64,000 bases of DNA from NCBI GenBank assembly GCA_021442155.1, contig CM038221.1, forward strand, positions 45,765,648-45,829,647. Reading direction: 5' to 3'. The stretch comes from Cymbidium sinense (lineage: Eukaryota > Streptophyta > Magnoliopsida > Asparagales > Orchidaceae). Of this stretch, positions 1 to 11,699 are shown in pieces. A program made the translations under genes and the position numbers. A model generated the notes under the pieces. That model did no database searches. It was not told the origin of the DNA and worked only from the letters and a program-made list of their open reading frames with translations. Each line of letters opens with the position of its first letter. The first letter of the stretch is position 1.

Positions 1-1499
1 TTTCACACTTTAAAAATTTGAACTGTAAAGTCATAGCTAAGCATACCACACAAACTTTCAAAGCACACACATTAGCCTAAGTCACCACTTCTAGCTTTTT
101 AGTGTAGTTTTTATGTTTTGTTTGTTTTGTGATATATGTTTTAGATTGGATGTAGGGTATATGCTCATAGAATGAATGGTAGATGCTCTTAGTCTAACTA
201 TTCATGATTGTTAAGGGCTATCATAAATAAAAATATAAATGCTTTTGCTTTCATGTGCTTTATACCCTAAGCATAATCCAATAGGCCAGGTGGACTTAAT
301 CACCCATGTGTGGGATGATAAGTCTAATATACATGCTTAAGATTTGTGTGGTTTATTTTAGCTGACCTTTATTTTGTAGGTGTTAGTTAGATTTCTATTC
401 TTTTCCTTTTCATCTAAATTTGTGCAATTAGGATTTTGGAATGATTGTTATGGGGAAAATGATGAGCATTGGTCATAAGATCCTATCTTATGCACCATGT
501 GAAGCCTTGGAGCATCTACCTTCCAACCATCCAAAAGAAGGAACCAAAAGAAGAAAGAAGAGAAGAAGAAGAAAGAAGAAAAGAAGAAGAAAGAAGGAAA
601 GAAGAAAGAAGAATAAAGCTTAAAGGCTCCCATAATACTGATTCCTTGCTTAATTGTAAATAAATTCATTTGTAATCCGGGTTGTATAAGGCTACAGCTC
701 GGCTACCCAATTTGTTATTTTTGGATTTATGCGGTGGTACCCAACCACAATAGCATTTTATTCTTTTTGTGATTAGCTTTATAAATTGATTGATGATTTG
801 TTTAGCTTTGCATTAAGTGGCATGTTTTTCCTAGTTTCTTCCTTGCTTTATGTATGGCCTGGATGTGGATTAGACTCTTTAGAAAAAAATAAATCTTTTA
901 CCCAACTTAACAACTCAAAATTAAAAATAAAGAACTCATTACCTCACATAAAGCTTAGGTTTGAAATCAAGATAAAATAATTAGCAACCCCTTAGCTAGA
1001 TGAGTATTTCTTTTATAATATCATGCACAAATGCATCTTATTTCACTCTTGATTGGAGGGCTTCCACCTTTGCAGAGAAACATGGCTTGACTTTTGAGAG
1101 CCATGGTGGAAACACTCCTCATCCCTTCTCACTGATTTTGGCCAATAACTTATTTCTCATGTATTAGGCATGTTAATCTTATTAGCCTGAGTCAAAATAA
1201 TTATCCATAAATAAAAATAAAATGAAATTTGAATTGCATTAGATTTAGGTCATTTGAAGCATATCCTACATGATCTTGTCTCTTTAGAGTGTGAGTTTAG
1301 GGACTTAGTCTCTTTTTAAATAACAACTCAGTTATCTTGCATAACCATAATGACTTGCCTACATGTATTTAAAATCATAGGAGGAGTTAGTTGGCGGCCA
1401 CTACCAGGCGATTGTAAGTCCAAGCTGTCAGGTGGTTTGTCCTCTCTTGTGGAGGAAAACCAATTACCCATTTTGGCCTTAGATTTAGGTTGTGCTTTC
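1..1499 (+). mobile_element. 3' part of a long gypsy LTR (truncated by window start)
   Basis: This stretch is colinear with 7985-9410, with 36540-38025, and with the reverse complement of about 18800-20300. Shared landmarks are the text around 'cacacattagcctaagtcacc', the purine (GAA) run, the 'cttccacctttgc' segment and 'ttggcggccac'. It stops abruptly at 1499, where a new LTR-type start (TGTTGACCTCA) begins. The matching point in the other copies lies about 0.7 kb before the LTR end, so this fragment was cut by an insertion or a recombination. It has no coding capacity; the short ORFs here are simple-sequence artefacts. Confidence 0.75.
538..622 (+). repeat. GAA/AAG purine tract inside the LTR
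   Basis: An almost pure A/G run built from AAG and GAAA units. The same tract, at different length, recurs at the same place in the other LTR copies: about 8492-8540, 37110-37165, and as CTT on the + strand at 19680-19750. It is therefore part of the LTR family and expands or contracts between copies. Its lysine/glutamate-rich translation is not a gene. Confidence 0.85.
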
Positions 1500-3140
1500 T
1501 GTTGACCTCATTTTTGGATGAGGTTAATTTGGCAAGAGATCTAATCACAAATAGATTCTCCTTATTCAATGCTTCATGCTAGTGACCTTGAGAACTTACC
1601 TTGGGTTGGATCTAACATATTTGTCCTAGGTAAGATCAACTTAAATATCTAAATTCAAAACCAACTAATTAAATTAACACTCAATAATCATCAATCCAAA
1701 ATGATTAAGAGGATCTCAAGAAATATAAGAGGGCTTCGTCCATGTAGAAAAGAAAGCTTGCACACTTCCTCAAGAAAAATTAAGCTCACACATACACCTC
1801 ACACCAAAACCAACGAAAGCTCCTCTCAAGTGCTCTCACCATTGAACCATCAAAACTGAAAATCCAATCCAAGGCTTGGTTTAGAGATCAAATTACAAGG
1901 AATTGGCTCAATTCCTCGGGCAAAAGCCTTTCTTTTGAAGAAACGAAGCTTCTGCAATTGATTTCAACCTCTGAAACTCCCTAAATCAAGGTACGCCATT
2001 GATAAGCCCCCTTTTTTTAAAGCTTTCGGCCTTGGTCATTTTCCCATAAATCATTTTCTCCAGTGAGCTCAAGCCGTATGGATTGAAATAGGATCTTTCA
2101 AAGATCATGTATCATTTTAAATCACCCAATTTTATTACCTATATCAAAAGATATTAACCAAAACCATGGGCTCCGGCTCCAGTTTAAATCCGTCTTTCTT
2201 TTAAAAGAAATGGATGGTCCAGATCTAAACATCTAATCACGATTAAATCCTTTATAAGAATGTGGAACAATCCGGACTGATCCATCGGATCAGATCACCA
2301 GATCAACCCACGCCGAGATCTTGATCCCAAATCGCGATATCACACTTATCTCATCGGACGGTCAAATATCCTCATTTTAAAGAAAATGTGTGGGACCCAT
2401 TTCTTAAAAATAATTAAAGAAAGCTAAACAATAGTTTAATTAATTTATTAAAAACATGAAAACTTCAAATAATCATGTAAAATCAAAAAAAAAATCAGAC
2501 AAATACAAATAAAAGCTCTATGAATTCATCTTGATGAGAAGAATCCATAGAAATTAAAATCCCCAATTTTTTTAGTTAAGTTTTTCTTAATTTAAGTTTA
2601 ATTGAAAAACATTAAACACTAATTATTCTCAAATTGATAATCCAATTAATTTGAAATTTTGGGGAAATGAAATTAAGCTTAAAACATACCTTAAGTAAAT
2701 TTTTGGGGATTTAATTCTCTGAATTCAAGTGAAATTATAATTTCATGTGTATTAAAATTTAAATTAATTACCCTTTAATGAAATAATTAGAAAACTTTAA
2801 TCTAATAATCTTAAATCAACATAATAAATATTAATGAACATCAGAATATTAATTAAACCTAATCAAACTTATATGAACCTAATAGATCACTAATTAACTC
2901 AATTCGATAATTAAAAGAATTAAATAATTCAATTAAATAACCTAAACTTAATTAAACCATAATAAATCAACCAGTTAACCAAAAATTGTAGATAAGCTCT
3001 CATTCGAAAGGTATTTCAATTAAGAATAAATGAAAAATAAAATCTCTTAATGAATCTTAATAAATTAGGCTTAATTCAGGTTTTAATGAAATAATTAAAA
3101 CCTTAATTACACATTAATTACATCTCTAATCAAGTTGAAA
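1500..3140 (+). other. Divergent 5' segment of the 5' LTR
   Basis: After the shared start this segment does not follow the other LTR copies. It runs through a leader-like stretch ending in a splice-donor-like 'CAAGGTACG' at about 1988, then a GC-richer part (2160-2400), then very AT-rich sequence. That order resembles the 33.5-35.0 kb part of the 3' LTR rather than its start. It could be the front of a related LTR subfamily fused to this copy by recombination. No protein is recognisable. Confidence 0.45.
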
Positions 3141-3199
3141 CTTTAGAAACATAAAATTGGCATGTAACCCCACTTGCCATATGACTAACCTAACCTAAA

Positions 3200-3450
3200 C
3201 CTACCCTTGACCTAATCCAAATAGGTTAAATGGGTCAAATGGGTCAACTTGACACATTTGACCTAAATGAGTCATATGATCCAAAACCAAATCTAATCCA
3301 AATTGAGCCAAAATAAAGCCACCAAAACATTTCAAGTGGTCATATAAACTTAACCCAACCCTTGGTTTGACCCAATTTGACCAATTGGTCAACTTGACCC
3401 AAGCTGACCCATTTTCACCTAAATGGGTCAACATGAGCAAAACCCTATCA
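3200..3450. promoter_or_regulatory. W-box-like TTGACC/GGTCAA cluster in the LTR (copy 1)
   Basis: At least nine TTGACC or GGTCAA hexamers occur here, several as near-palindromes such as GGTCAACTTGACCC. The core TTGAC is the binding site of plant WRKY factors (established). The same clusters occur at 32225-33065 and, inverted, at 23846-24560 in the other LTR copies. A regulatory role is inference; the density may simply reflect repeat amplification. Confidence 0.35.
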
Positions 3451-4234
3451 AATGGATTCCAAATCCAATGAAACTTGGCCAAACCTATTTTCTCAACATA
3501 CCGAACATACCCAAAGTGAAAAAGTTGCAAAATGACCATTTTACCCATAGGACATAAAACAAATTTTGGCCTAGCCCATGGGTATTTTGGTCATACCCTC
3601 TACACAATCACTTGAGGCTTTCTTAAAAGCTTAAGGGGACTTAGTGATGAGTGGTGCACCCAAACCAATGGGTTTGGGTCAGCCCATTTGGTCCATAGAC
3701 CAAACTAGACCACATGGCTTGAAATTGACATTTCAAATTCCCTCTTAAGCTCAATTTCAGCACATGGGAAGTTGGCATTCCACTCAAGGTATCAAACCGA
3801 CCATGTGCATACTCAAAACCATCAAAAAACCTCTCCAATCTGGTCAATTGGATCAAAATAGAAAGCTTATGCTCATCATTTATCATAGGGGGAGATATAA
3901 TCCCCCAAATTCAATGAAATTCACTACACTCACACTCGATTGAGCACTAGGGAGAGTTAGGATCCATTTGCAACTAATCCTAAGCTTCCTAGAGGGGGAT
4001 TCTATTTCCATCTTCTCAGTTTTCTCCACTTGAAAATAAGGGAGGTCCATTGAAGAGCCAATTTCTTCCCCACTCCAAATTAATTTAATTGCTCTTGCAC
4101 ACTCCATCAGAGGGTCAAGTCGAGTTTATCTAAGCTTTCTCTAAAGTTCTAAAGGCAAAGGGAGACCTAGCTTAATCAAAGCTGCAAGGATCTTGAAGAG
4201 GAGTTGGTCCACCCATTGATCCACTCAATCCCAA

Positions 4235-6475
4235 GGCCTAAGAATTTCAACAGGGTTTCGTCTCCACTAGATGAAGCTACCTCATCGATCTCGAGCGCCG
4301 ATGATCACCTCCTGAGGTATGTGATTTTTCAACCACTTAGATTAGGTGGTGTTGGTCCTTTGTGAAGAAACATTCATGGCATGAGAAATCAACCGTTGGA
4401 TAGGTTGGTAATCATGCCTAGATGGTGTGGGTTGAGTCTTGTATGATTCTATGTTAGATCAGGCTTTGATCTCCCCTTGGATCATGGACGGTTCACATTA
4501 ATCCTCAGGGAAGAACTTGGCTCATCTCAGCCATCCATCTGCACATTTTAGATGGATGGCAAAGATTATTTAGCACATTTAGTAAATCAATTATCCTTTT
4601 AAAATTGAGGGTGAATCCTTAGCCGCCCGATCTTGATCGGATGGCCGAGGATATTAGCACATGTGCACTGCCGCCATTTGGGTTGTGACATTTAAGTCAT
4701 ACCCTCAATGTGCGATGCATGTAGAGCATGCTGACCACTGCCACCACACATCGCATCATGGGCAGAGTATTAATCAGGGATTAGTTATCTAATTAATCCA
4801 TAGAACTTCAAAAATTCATAACTCTTCATTGAAAAATCAAAAAATAAAAGGAAAAATGCTATGGAAAGATAATTTTGTCTAGAATATTTTAAAAATGATT
4901 TCAAAGTGTTTTAAAATTACCCTTTCCTCTAAATTTAGGTTTCTTTGGAAATTTTAATTAGCTAATTATCCTCTAATAAGTTCATCAATTAATCTCAAAT
5001 TTTTAGGGTTTATTTTAGGGGATAACCTCTGCCTCCTCTAATTTTCTTGAGATTTATTGAGGGCTAAATTGAGGAAATTGCTATTTCATTCCCCAATTAC
5101 CCCTTTCATGTAATTAAAGGTAATGAAGGTATGATTAGTGGATTTATCCAATGATTAACTTTGATTAAGGTCAAATCTAGTGAGTACAAATTTTATGAAG
5201 TAATTTTGGAGCATTTCCCCTAAGCTATTCCCTAAACCCCCCCCCCTTTTTTTCTCTCTTTAATCCCCTCTTAATTAAGGGTTAACCCATTAATCACTCC
5301 CTTTAAATAATTTTCAAAAATTCTAAAAAGTTCCAAAACTTAATTAATCTACCTTAGATAGATGCTTAGGTGTTTAATAGCCTAAGTTCAATTAAGAAAT
5401 TAAAACCTCTTTCATAAGTGTGAAGGAATGTTTTAAAAGTACTTAAGCTAAACCCCTTAGCATAATTAACTTTTAATTATGAGCCAAATTGCTAGCTTAA
5501 TTAACTTTCATTCCCAAGGCTAGGGAATTTCAATAGGGCTTCGTCTCCACTAGACGAAGCTACATCGTCGATCTCGAGCGTTGGTGATCACCTCCGGCGA
5601 GGTATGTGATTTTCTGACCACTTAGATTCGGTGGGGTTGGTCCTTTGTGAAAGAAACATTCATGGCATGAGAAATCAACCATTGGATAGGTTGGTAATCA
5701 TGCTTAGAAGGTGTAGGTTGAGTTTGTATGATTCTATGCTAGATTAGGCTCGGATCTCCCCTTGGATCTTGGACGGTTCACTTTAATCCTTAAGGAAGAA
5801 CTTGGCTCATCTCAACCGTCCATCCGCACATTTTAGATGGACAGCTGAGATTATTTAGCACATTTAGTAAATCAATTATCCTTTTAAAATTGTGGGTAAA
5901 TCCTTAATCATCTGACCTTTGATCTGACGATCGAGGATATTAGCTCATGAGCGCCATTTGGGAGGTGACATTTAAGTCACACCTACACGGCGCGATGCGT
6001 GTAAAGCACGCTGACCACCACTGCCATGCGTTGCGCCATGGGTAGAGTATTAATAAAAGATTAGTTATTTACCTAATTAATTCGTAATTAATACCTAGAA
6101 CTTCTAAAATTCATAACTCTTCATAGAAAAATCAAAAAAAAGAAAAAACGCTATGGAAAGTTAATTTCATCTAAAATATTTTAAAAATGATTTCAAAGTA
6201 TTTTGAATTACCCTTTTCTCTAATTTGGGTTTCTTTAAGAATTTTAATTAGCTAATTATCCTCTAATTAGTTCATCAATTAATCTCAAATTTTTAAGGTT
6301 CATTTTACAGGTTGTCCTTTGCCTCCTCAAATTTTCTTAAGGATTATTGAGAGCTCAATTGGGGAAATTTCTATTTCATTTTCTAATTACTCCTTTCATG
6401 TAATTAAGGGTAATTAAGGTGTGATTAGTAGATTTATCCTATGATTAAGTTTGATTAGTCGATCCAAAGTGAGTA
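4235..6475 (+). repeat. Imperfect tandem duplication inside the 5' LTR (about 0.95 kb, offset about 1.28 kb)
   Basis: The segment starting near 'aatttcaacagggtttcg' (about 4243) recurs from about 5526 ('aatttcaatagggcttcg') and continues in parallel through the 'ggatagg' region, the CATGAGAAATCAACC block, and the AT-rich stretch to about 6475. Solo and 3' LTR copies have the segment once. The two units have diverged by many substitutions, so the duplication is not recent. Confidence 0.7.
5538..5560. other. Conserved LTR hairpin followed by a splice-donor-like site
   Basis: GCTTCGTCT and AGACGAAGC form a perfect 9-bp inverted repeat around a 5-nt spacer. About 42 bases after the hairpin comes GAG|GTATGTG (donor-like GT at 5602-5603). 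The same hairpin-then-GT arrangement is found at 4256-4277 (GT at 4317), at 33883-33905 (GT at 33947) and, on the minus strand, at 23002-23024. This suggests the end of a transcribed non-coding leader exon, but splicing is not demonstrated. Confidence 0.5.
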
Positions 6476-9400
6476 TAGGTGGTTAAATATTAAGCAATAC
6501 GTAACTGAACCGATCCAAATTATGTTAGGCATTTTCATTATTAGGTGCATTACAAATTTAAATACCTGTGGGTTTTATGTCATCTCATTGGCTCATAATT
6601 ACTTAGTTAATTTTCTGGTATAATTAAGCCACTTAATTCATACCTTACCTAATCAATGCTTAAAATGGATTTAAGTATCTAAAAAATTAAACAAAAAATA
6701 CAAAACACATGTGAGAATGGGTCAGGAGCAACAAACTCATCTCAGCTTTTCAATATTAAATCAAACTTCAAATTAAACAAAAATCATTTTGAAATTCACT
6801 TTGATTTATTCTAAATTTTCTTATTCTAAAAGTAAAGTAAGTTTGTTAACATGCTTTCATTACTTTGGATCTTTCCCAACATGTTAAGTTATATGCCATG
6901 TGATTCATGCATTTATAATTTCATGTTTCAAATTTTAAAAAATATAAAAAATTATTTACTTTATGTCAAATGTGCATGTGTTGGCTAAAGTAAAATATGA
7001 GTGGCTATTATAACTATTAAATCAAAAATATTTTCAAAACTTATAAATGGAATATCAAATCAGAAAGTGTGATATTCATATCTTAATTATAAGCTTGCAT
7101 GTGATAGATTATAAAGTTATGTTTAGTGTAGCCTTTCTTTCTTTCTTATGTTAGCATAGTCTTGAATAGGAGTTGGTAAGGTGTAGGGTTCATTTGAAAA
7201 AAACCTAACACTTACTTAATTCTATACCCTATTCATCCCTATGCTATCATCTAAGAAGGATTGCTTACATTTGCATGAATAAGTTGCATAAACAAACAAA
7301 TCTATTAAATAATTTTTGCATCTTCCTTTTCTACTTCATTTCTTTTATATACATGTTTGTACTTAAGGAAAGTGATATATTAGTCTGGACAACCCTGAGA
7401 TTATGAGGATTTAAGTAGCCCTAAGTAGGTCTTGTACCTTACACCTCTAGTTAATAATGGCGTATACTCACTTATGCCTTTCTTACTTCCATGTATGTAT
7501 GTGAAATTTTGGATAAGGAGAACCTTTTCTACTTAAGAAAATCATGTTTAACTTCTAAATTTTCTTAAATGGATTACTTAGAGTGCATCATAAAGTGTGT
7601 TAACTACTCATTTGCATGTATAGATATGCTTAGGGTCCATCCATATGCATGTTATGTATGTTAAAAGAAGTGAAGTAATTGTGTGTTATGTGAATTTTGA
7701 TTCTTTTATTTAATCTTAAAAGCCTTTCTTTTTTGAATAGGTTTGTTTAGAGTTTATCTAAACTTAGGATTGATTAAAAGATGTAATCAAAACATTCACC
7801 TAAATGAAAGTAAAATGTGAACTTACTTTAGAAATTACTTAGGTTAGTGAAGGAAAGAAGCTCTTCTCTTTCCTCTTCATAACTTAGTAATTAATTATAG
7901 GTTTCACTTAAACCAAATTAAAACATGAAATAAAATTAACCCAAAACACTTAAATAACTTAAATGAAACCTCCTATGTTGAACATGTCTTCACACTTAGA
8001 AAATTAAACCTAAAGCCTAAGCATACCACACCTTCAAAGCACACACATTAGCCTAAGTCACCACTTCTAGCTTTAGTTAGGTGCATGGTTTGATGTTATG
8101 TTTTTTTGTGATATATGTTTTAGATAAGGTGTATGCTATAGAATTAATGGTAGGATGTCTTAGTCTATTTTCTCATAAAATTGTGCTTAAGGGCTATCAT
8201 AAATAAAAATATAAATGCTTGCTAGTTGCTTATACCCTAAGAATAATCAATTAGGTGGACTTAGTCACCCATGTGTGGGTGATAAGTCCAATATACATGC
8301 TTGGGATTTGTGTGGTGATTTAACTAACCTTTGTTTTGTGTTAGTTAGATTTCTACTTTTCCATTTCATGAAAAATTTGTATAATAGAATTTTGGAATGA
8401 TTTGTTATGGGGATTAGGATGAACATTGGTCATAAGATCCTATCTTATGTACCATGTGAAACCTTGGAGAATCTACCATCCAACATTCCAAAGGATGAAC
8501 CAAAAGAAGAAAGAAGAAAAGAAGAAGAAAGAGGAATAAAGCTTGAAGACCCCCATAATAATGAATTCTTCTGCTTAATTATAATATTCATTTATAATCC
8601 GGGTTGTATAAGGTTAGAGCTCGGCTACCCACATTTGATATTTTTGAGTTTGTGTGGTGGTGCCCGACCACAAACGGTCATTTATTCTTTTTACGATTAG
8701 CTTTATAAATTATTTGATGATTTTTTTAGCTTTTGCATTAAGTGGCATGCTTTTCCTAGTTTCTTACTTTATGTATGGCCTGGATGCGGATTAGGCTCTT
8801 TAAGAAAAAATAAATCTTTTATCCAACTTAACAACTCATAACCTCACCTAAAGCTTAGGATTAAAATCAAGATAAAAGAATTAGCAACCCCTTAGCTGGA
8901 TGAGCATTTCTTTATAATATCATGCACAAATGCATCTTATTTCACTCTTGATTGGAGGGCTTCCATCTTTGCTAGAGAACCCAAGTTGACTTTTGAGGGC
9001 CGTGGTGGAAACTCATCTCCTCCCTTCTCACTGATTTTGGCCAATAATATGATTTCTCATGCATTAGTCATAAAAATCCTATTAGCCTGAGCAAAAAATA
9101 ATTGTCCAAAAATAATAATAAAATAAAATTTGAAATGCATTATATTTTAGGTCATTTGAAGCATGTCCCTTTAAATGATCTAGTCTCTTTAGAGAGTGAG
9201 GTTAAGGACTTAGTCTCTTTCTAAATAAAAATTGTCTTGTTATCTTATATAAGCATAAAGACTTGCCTATATATATTTAAAATTATTGGAGAAGTTAGTT
9301 GGCGGCCACCCCCAGGTGGTTGTAAGTCCAACCTGTCGGGTGGTTTGTCCTCTCTTGTGGAGGCAAACCAAATATTCTTTTTTCACCTTAGATTTAATTT

Positions 9401-10189
9401 GTGCTTCCGGTCCTCACCGAAGCTCCCTAGATTTAGGTTCTGAGATTTCTTTTCCCCTTTGTGGGCCATAAGCATAATTCCTCACCTCTTAAGCATTTCT
9501 TTAATCTTGTGCTAAGGAATCTTAAGTCCTAAAATTTAATCAAAAATATAACTCAAATAAACTAAATCAATTTTTAAAACATAAAGCCCAATTGTGGGAT
9601 AGTTTGAGATGCTCGCTAGGTTTCCTAGCATCGTGAGCATCTCCTACTTATTTTTCACTTTAGCTTCGATAATACCTCCCTCTTTTGATCAATCACATTT
9701 GATCTTCAAACATAAAACTAATCGATTGATAATACTTCCCTATTGAAATCTTCAAAGACAACGATCTTTTACATTAATCAAGGGTTTTCCTAAGATCGTC
9801 CCTTGGATGTACTATTGGCCCCAGGGAACTTAATGAACCCAGTTTAAAATAAACCCTGCTTTACTTTTCCATATAAAGTAGGGGAAGAATCTATGGTACA
9901 TTTGCAGACCCACATCCTTTGGAGTCCTTATTAAGATGATTGGTTCCATTAAAGGGTAGTGACTTCTATCTTTCGAGATAGTATGCTATACCTTGATGAT
10001 GTACAATCACCTAAATAAGTACATCTGTGGATCTGTGTGGTATCTTACCAAGATGAATTTTTGTAAGGGCTCCTCTTTCTTTTCTCCCCACAGATTTGAA
10101 AGGTGACTCTCTTATAGGAATTTTTCACCACAATACCCAAATTTGTTAAATGAAGATTTCATTTCCAAATGGAATCATATCATAACATT

Positions 10190-11670
10190 GAAATTCCATT
10201 TCAACATATCTCACATATGTTGAAGTTGAAATTACTTTCTTTTCAAAAAGTACAAATTTGAAAAGAAGCCTCTTCATTCAATATATCTTTAAATATGTTG
10301 GATGGAAGTTTTATTTTCAAATAAAATTATACCATTTAAAATTCCACTCAACACATTCCACGTGTTAAGTTGGAATTCCATTCTCTTCAAAAAGTAAAAA
10401 TCACACACAAAATTTCATCTTTGAAAAATAAAACATAATTGGCTCACATTTGACATACCCAAATTTGTCAAATGAGAGTTTCATTTTCAAACATATTTGG
10501 ATCTTTTATTTAGCATACCCATATTTGCTAAGTAAAGATCTCTCTTTCCAAAATCAAAACATCAAAACCAAAACACATTTGAACTTTATTTAGCATACAC
10601 AAATTTGCTAAGTAAAGTTCTCATTTTCAAAAATCAAAATATCAAAACCAAAACACATTTGAACCTTATTTAGCATTCACAAATTTGGTAAGTAAAGTTC
10701 TAAGTTTCAAAATCAAAACATCAACATTAAACAAATTTTAACCTTATTTAGCATACACAAATTTGATAAGTAGAATTCTCATTTTCAAAAATCAAACACA
10801 TTTGGATCTTTTATTAAGCATACCCAAATTTGCCCAATAAAGACCCTCTTTTCAAAAAACATAAAAATTAAACACATTTGGATCCTTTATCTAGCATACT
10901 CAAATTTGCTAAATAAAGATCCTCTTTTCAACATGAAAACCAAAAACAACATTTGGATCCTTTATTTGCATACCCATATTTGCTAAGTAAAGATCCTTTT
11001 TTCAAAATCAAATTTAAAAAAAATCATACACATTTTGATCTTTTATTTAGCATACCCAAATTTACTAAGTAAGGATCCTCTTTTCAAAAATCAAAACATC
11101 AAATCAAACACATTTGGATATTTTATTTAGCATACCCAAATTTTTTATTCTTTATTTAGCATACCCAAATTTTGTAACTGAAGATCCTCTTTTCAAAATC
11201 ACAAAAATCGAACACATTTGGATCCTTTATTTAGCATACCCAAATTTTCTAAGTAAAGATCCTCTTTTCAAAAAAAAAATCAAAACAAAAGAAAACATTT
11301 GGACTTTATTTAGCATACAAGAATTTGTTAAGTAAAGATTCCATTTCTAAACTCAAACATGATTCACAAATAAGCAAAAGAAGAAATTATTTTCAAATAA
11401 CTCATTTAGCTTACCCAAATTTGCTAAGTGAGCAATTCCAAAAAAAATCAATTGACCCTTTATTTTAACATACTCAAATTTGTTAAATAAAGGGTCTCCA
11501 AACATAAAAATCAAATTCAAATATGAACTGATGGAAGCATCAAAAATTTCTTCAAAATACTTGAACCCATTTTCAAGGTACATAAATTTGTTGAAATTGG
11601 ATTCTAAATTCAAAATATCTCTCCTAAAATTAAAGAGCCCCACTTAACACATTCAAATTATTGAGTGCAA
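10190..11670 (+). repeat. Tandem array of covarying hairpins in the retroelement leader
   Basis: About 18 degenerate units of roughly 65-85 bp follow the 5' LTR. Most contain a loop close to TACCCAAATT flanked by complementary arms. Examples: 10443-10478 (arms ending GACA/TGTC), 10581-10620 (GAAC...AGCA / TGCT...GTTC, 15 bp with one G-U), 10880-10922 (GGATC.../...GATCC), 11401-11432 (CTCATTTAGC/GCTAAGTGAG), 11454-11496 (GACCC...AACA / TGTT...GGGTC). Arm sequences differ between units but remain complementary, while the loop stays nearly constant. At 10200-10224 an early unit has perfect 10-bp arms. No protein is encoded; the ORFs at 11114-11335 and 11353-11643 are read-throughs of the array. 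Confidence 0.75.
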
Positions 11671-11699
11671 GTTCAAATTCTAAAGCAAATTAAAGCAGA

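Larger units (their letters stand above)
1500..10132 (+). mobile_element. 5' LTR of the giant Tat/Ogre-like gypsy element
   Basis: It begins TGTTGACCTCA and ends TTTTTCACCACA, matching the ends of the solo LTR (18057-25739) and the 3' LTR (31072-38756). From about 3140 onward it is colinear with the 3' LTR from about 32820. The first 1.6 kb (1500-3140) shares only the terminal ~15 bp with the other copies and then differs, although it has the same style of sequence. A ~0.95-kb segment is present twice (4235-5185 and 5516-6475), which makes this copy longer (8,633 bp) than its relatives. No tRNA-primer site starting with TGG follows at 10133. No gene is seen within it. Confidence 0.7.

Noticed and set aside
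441..669. Lys/Arg/Glu-rich and Phe/Ser-rich ORFs
   Set aside because: Both come from the GAA/TTC simple repeat of the LTR, which varies in length between copies.
10036..10050. TGGTATC as the primer-binding site of the giant element
   Set aside because: It lies within the LTR: the solo LTR with its AAAAT duplication shows that the LTR continues to CACCACA about 90 bp further on.
10140..11520. CRISPR-like array of regular repeats
   Set aside because: Units and spacers are both degenerate, the genome is a plant, and the array is part of a retrotransposon leader.
11114..11643. ORFs over the hairpin array
   Set aside because: Read-through of a non-coding tandem array; the frames are not shared between units.
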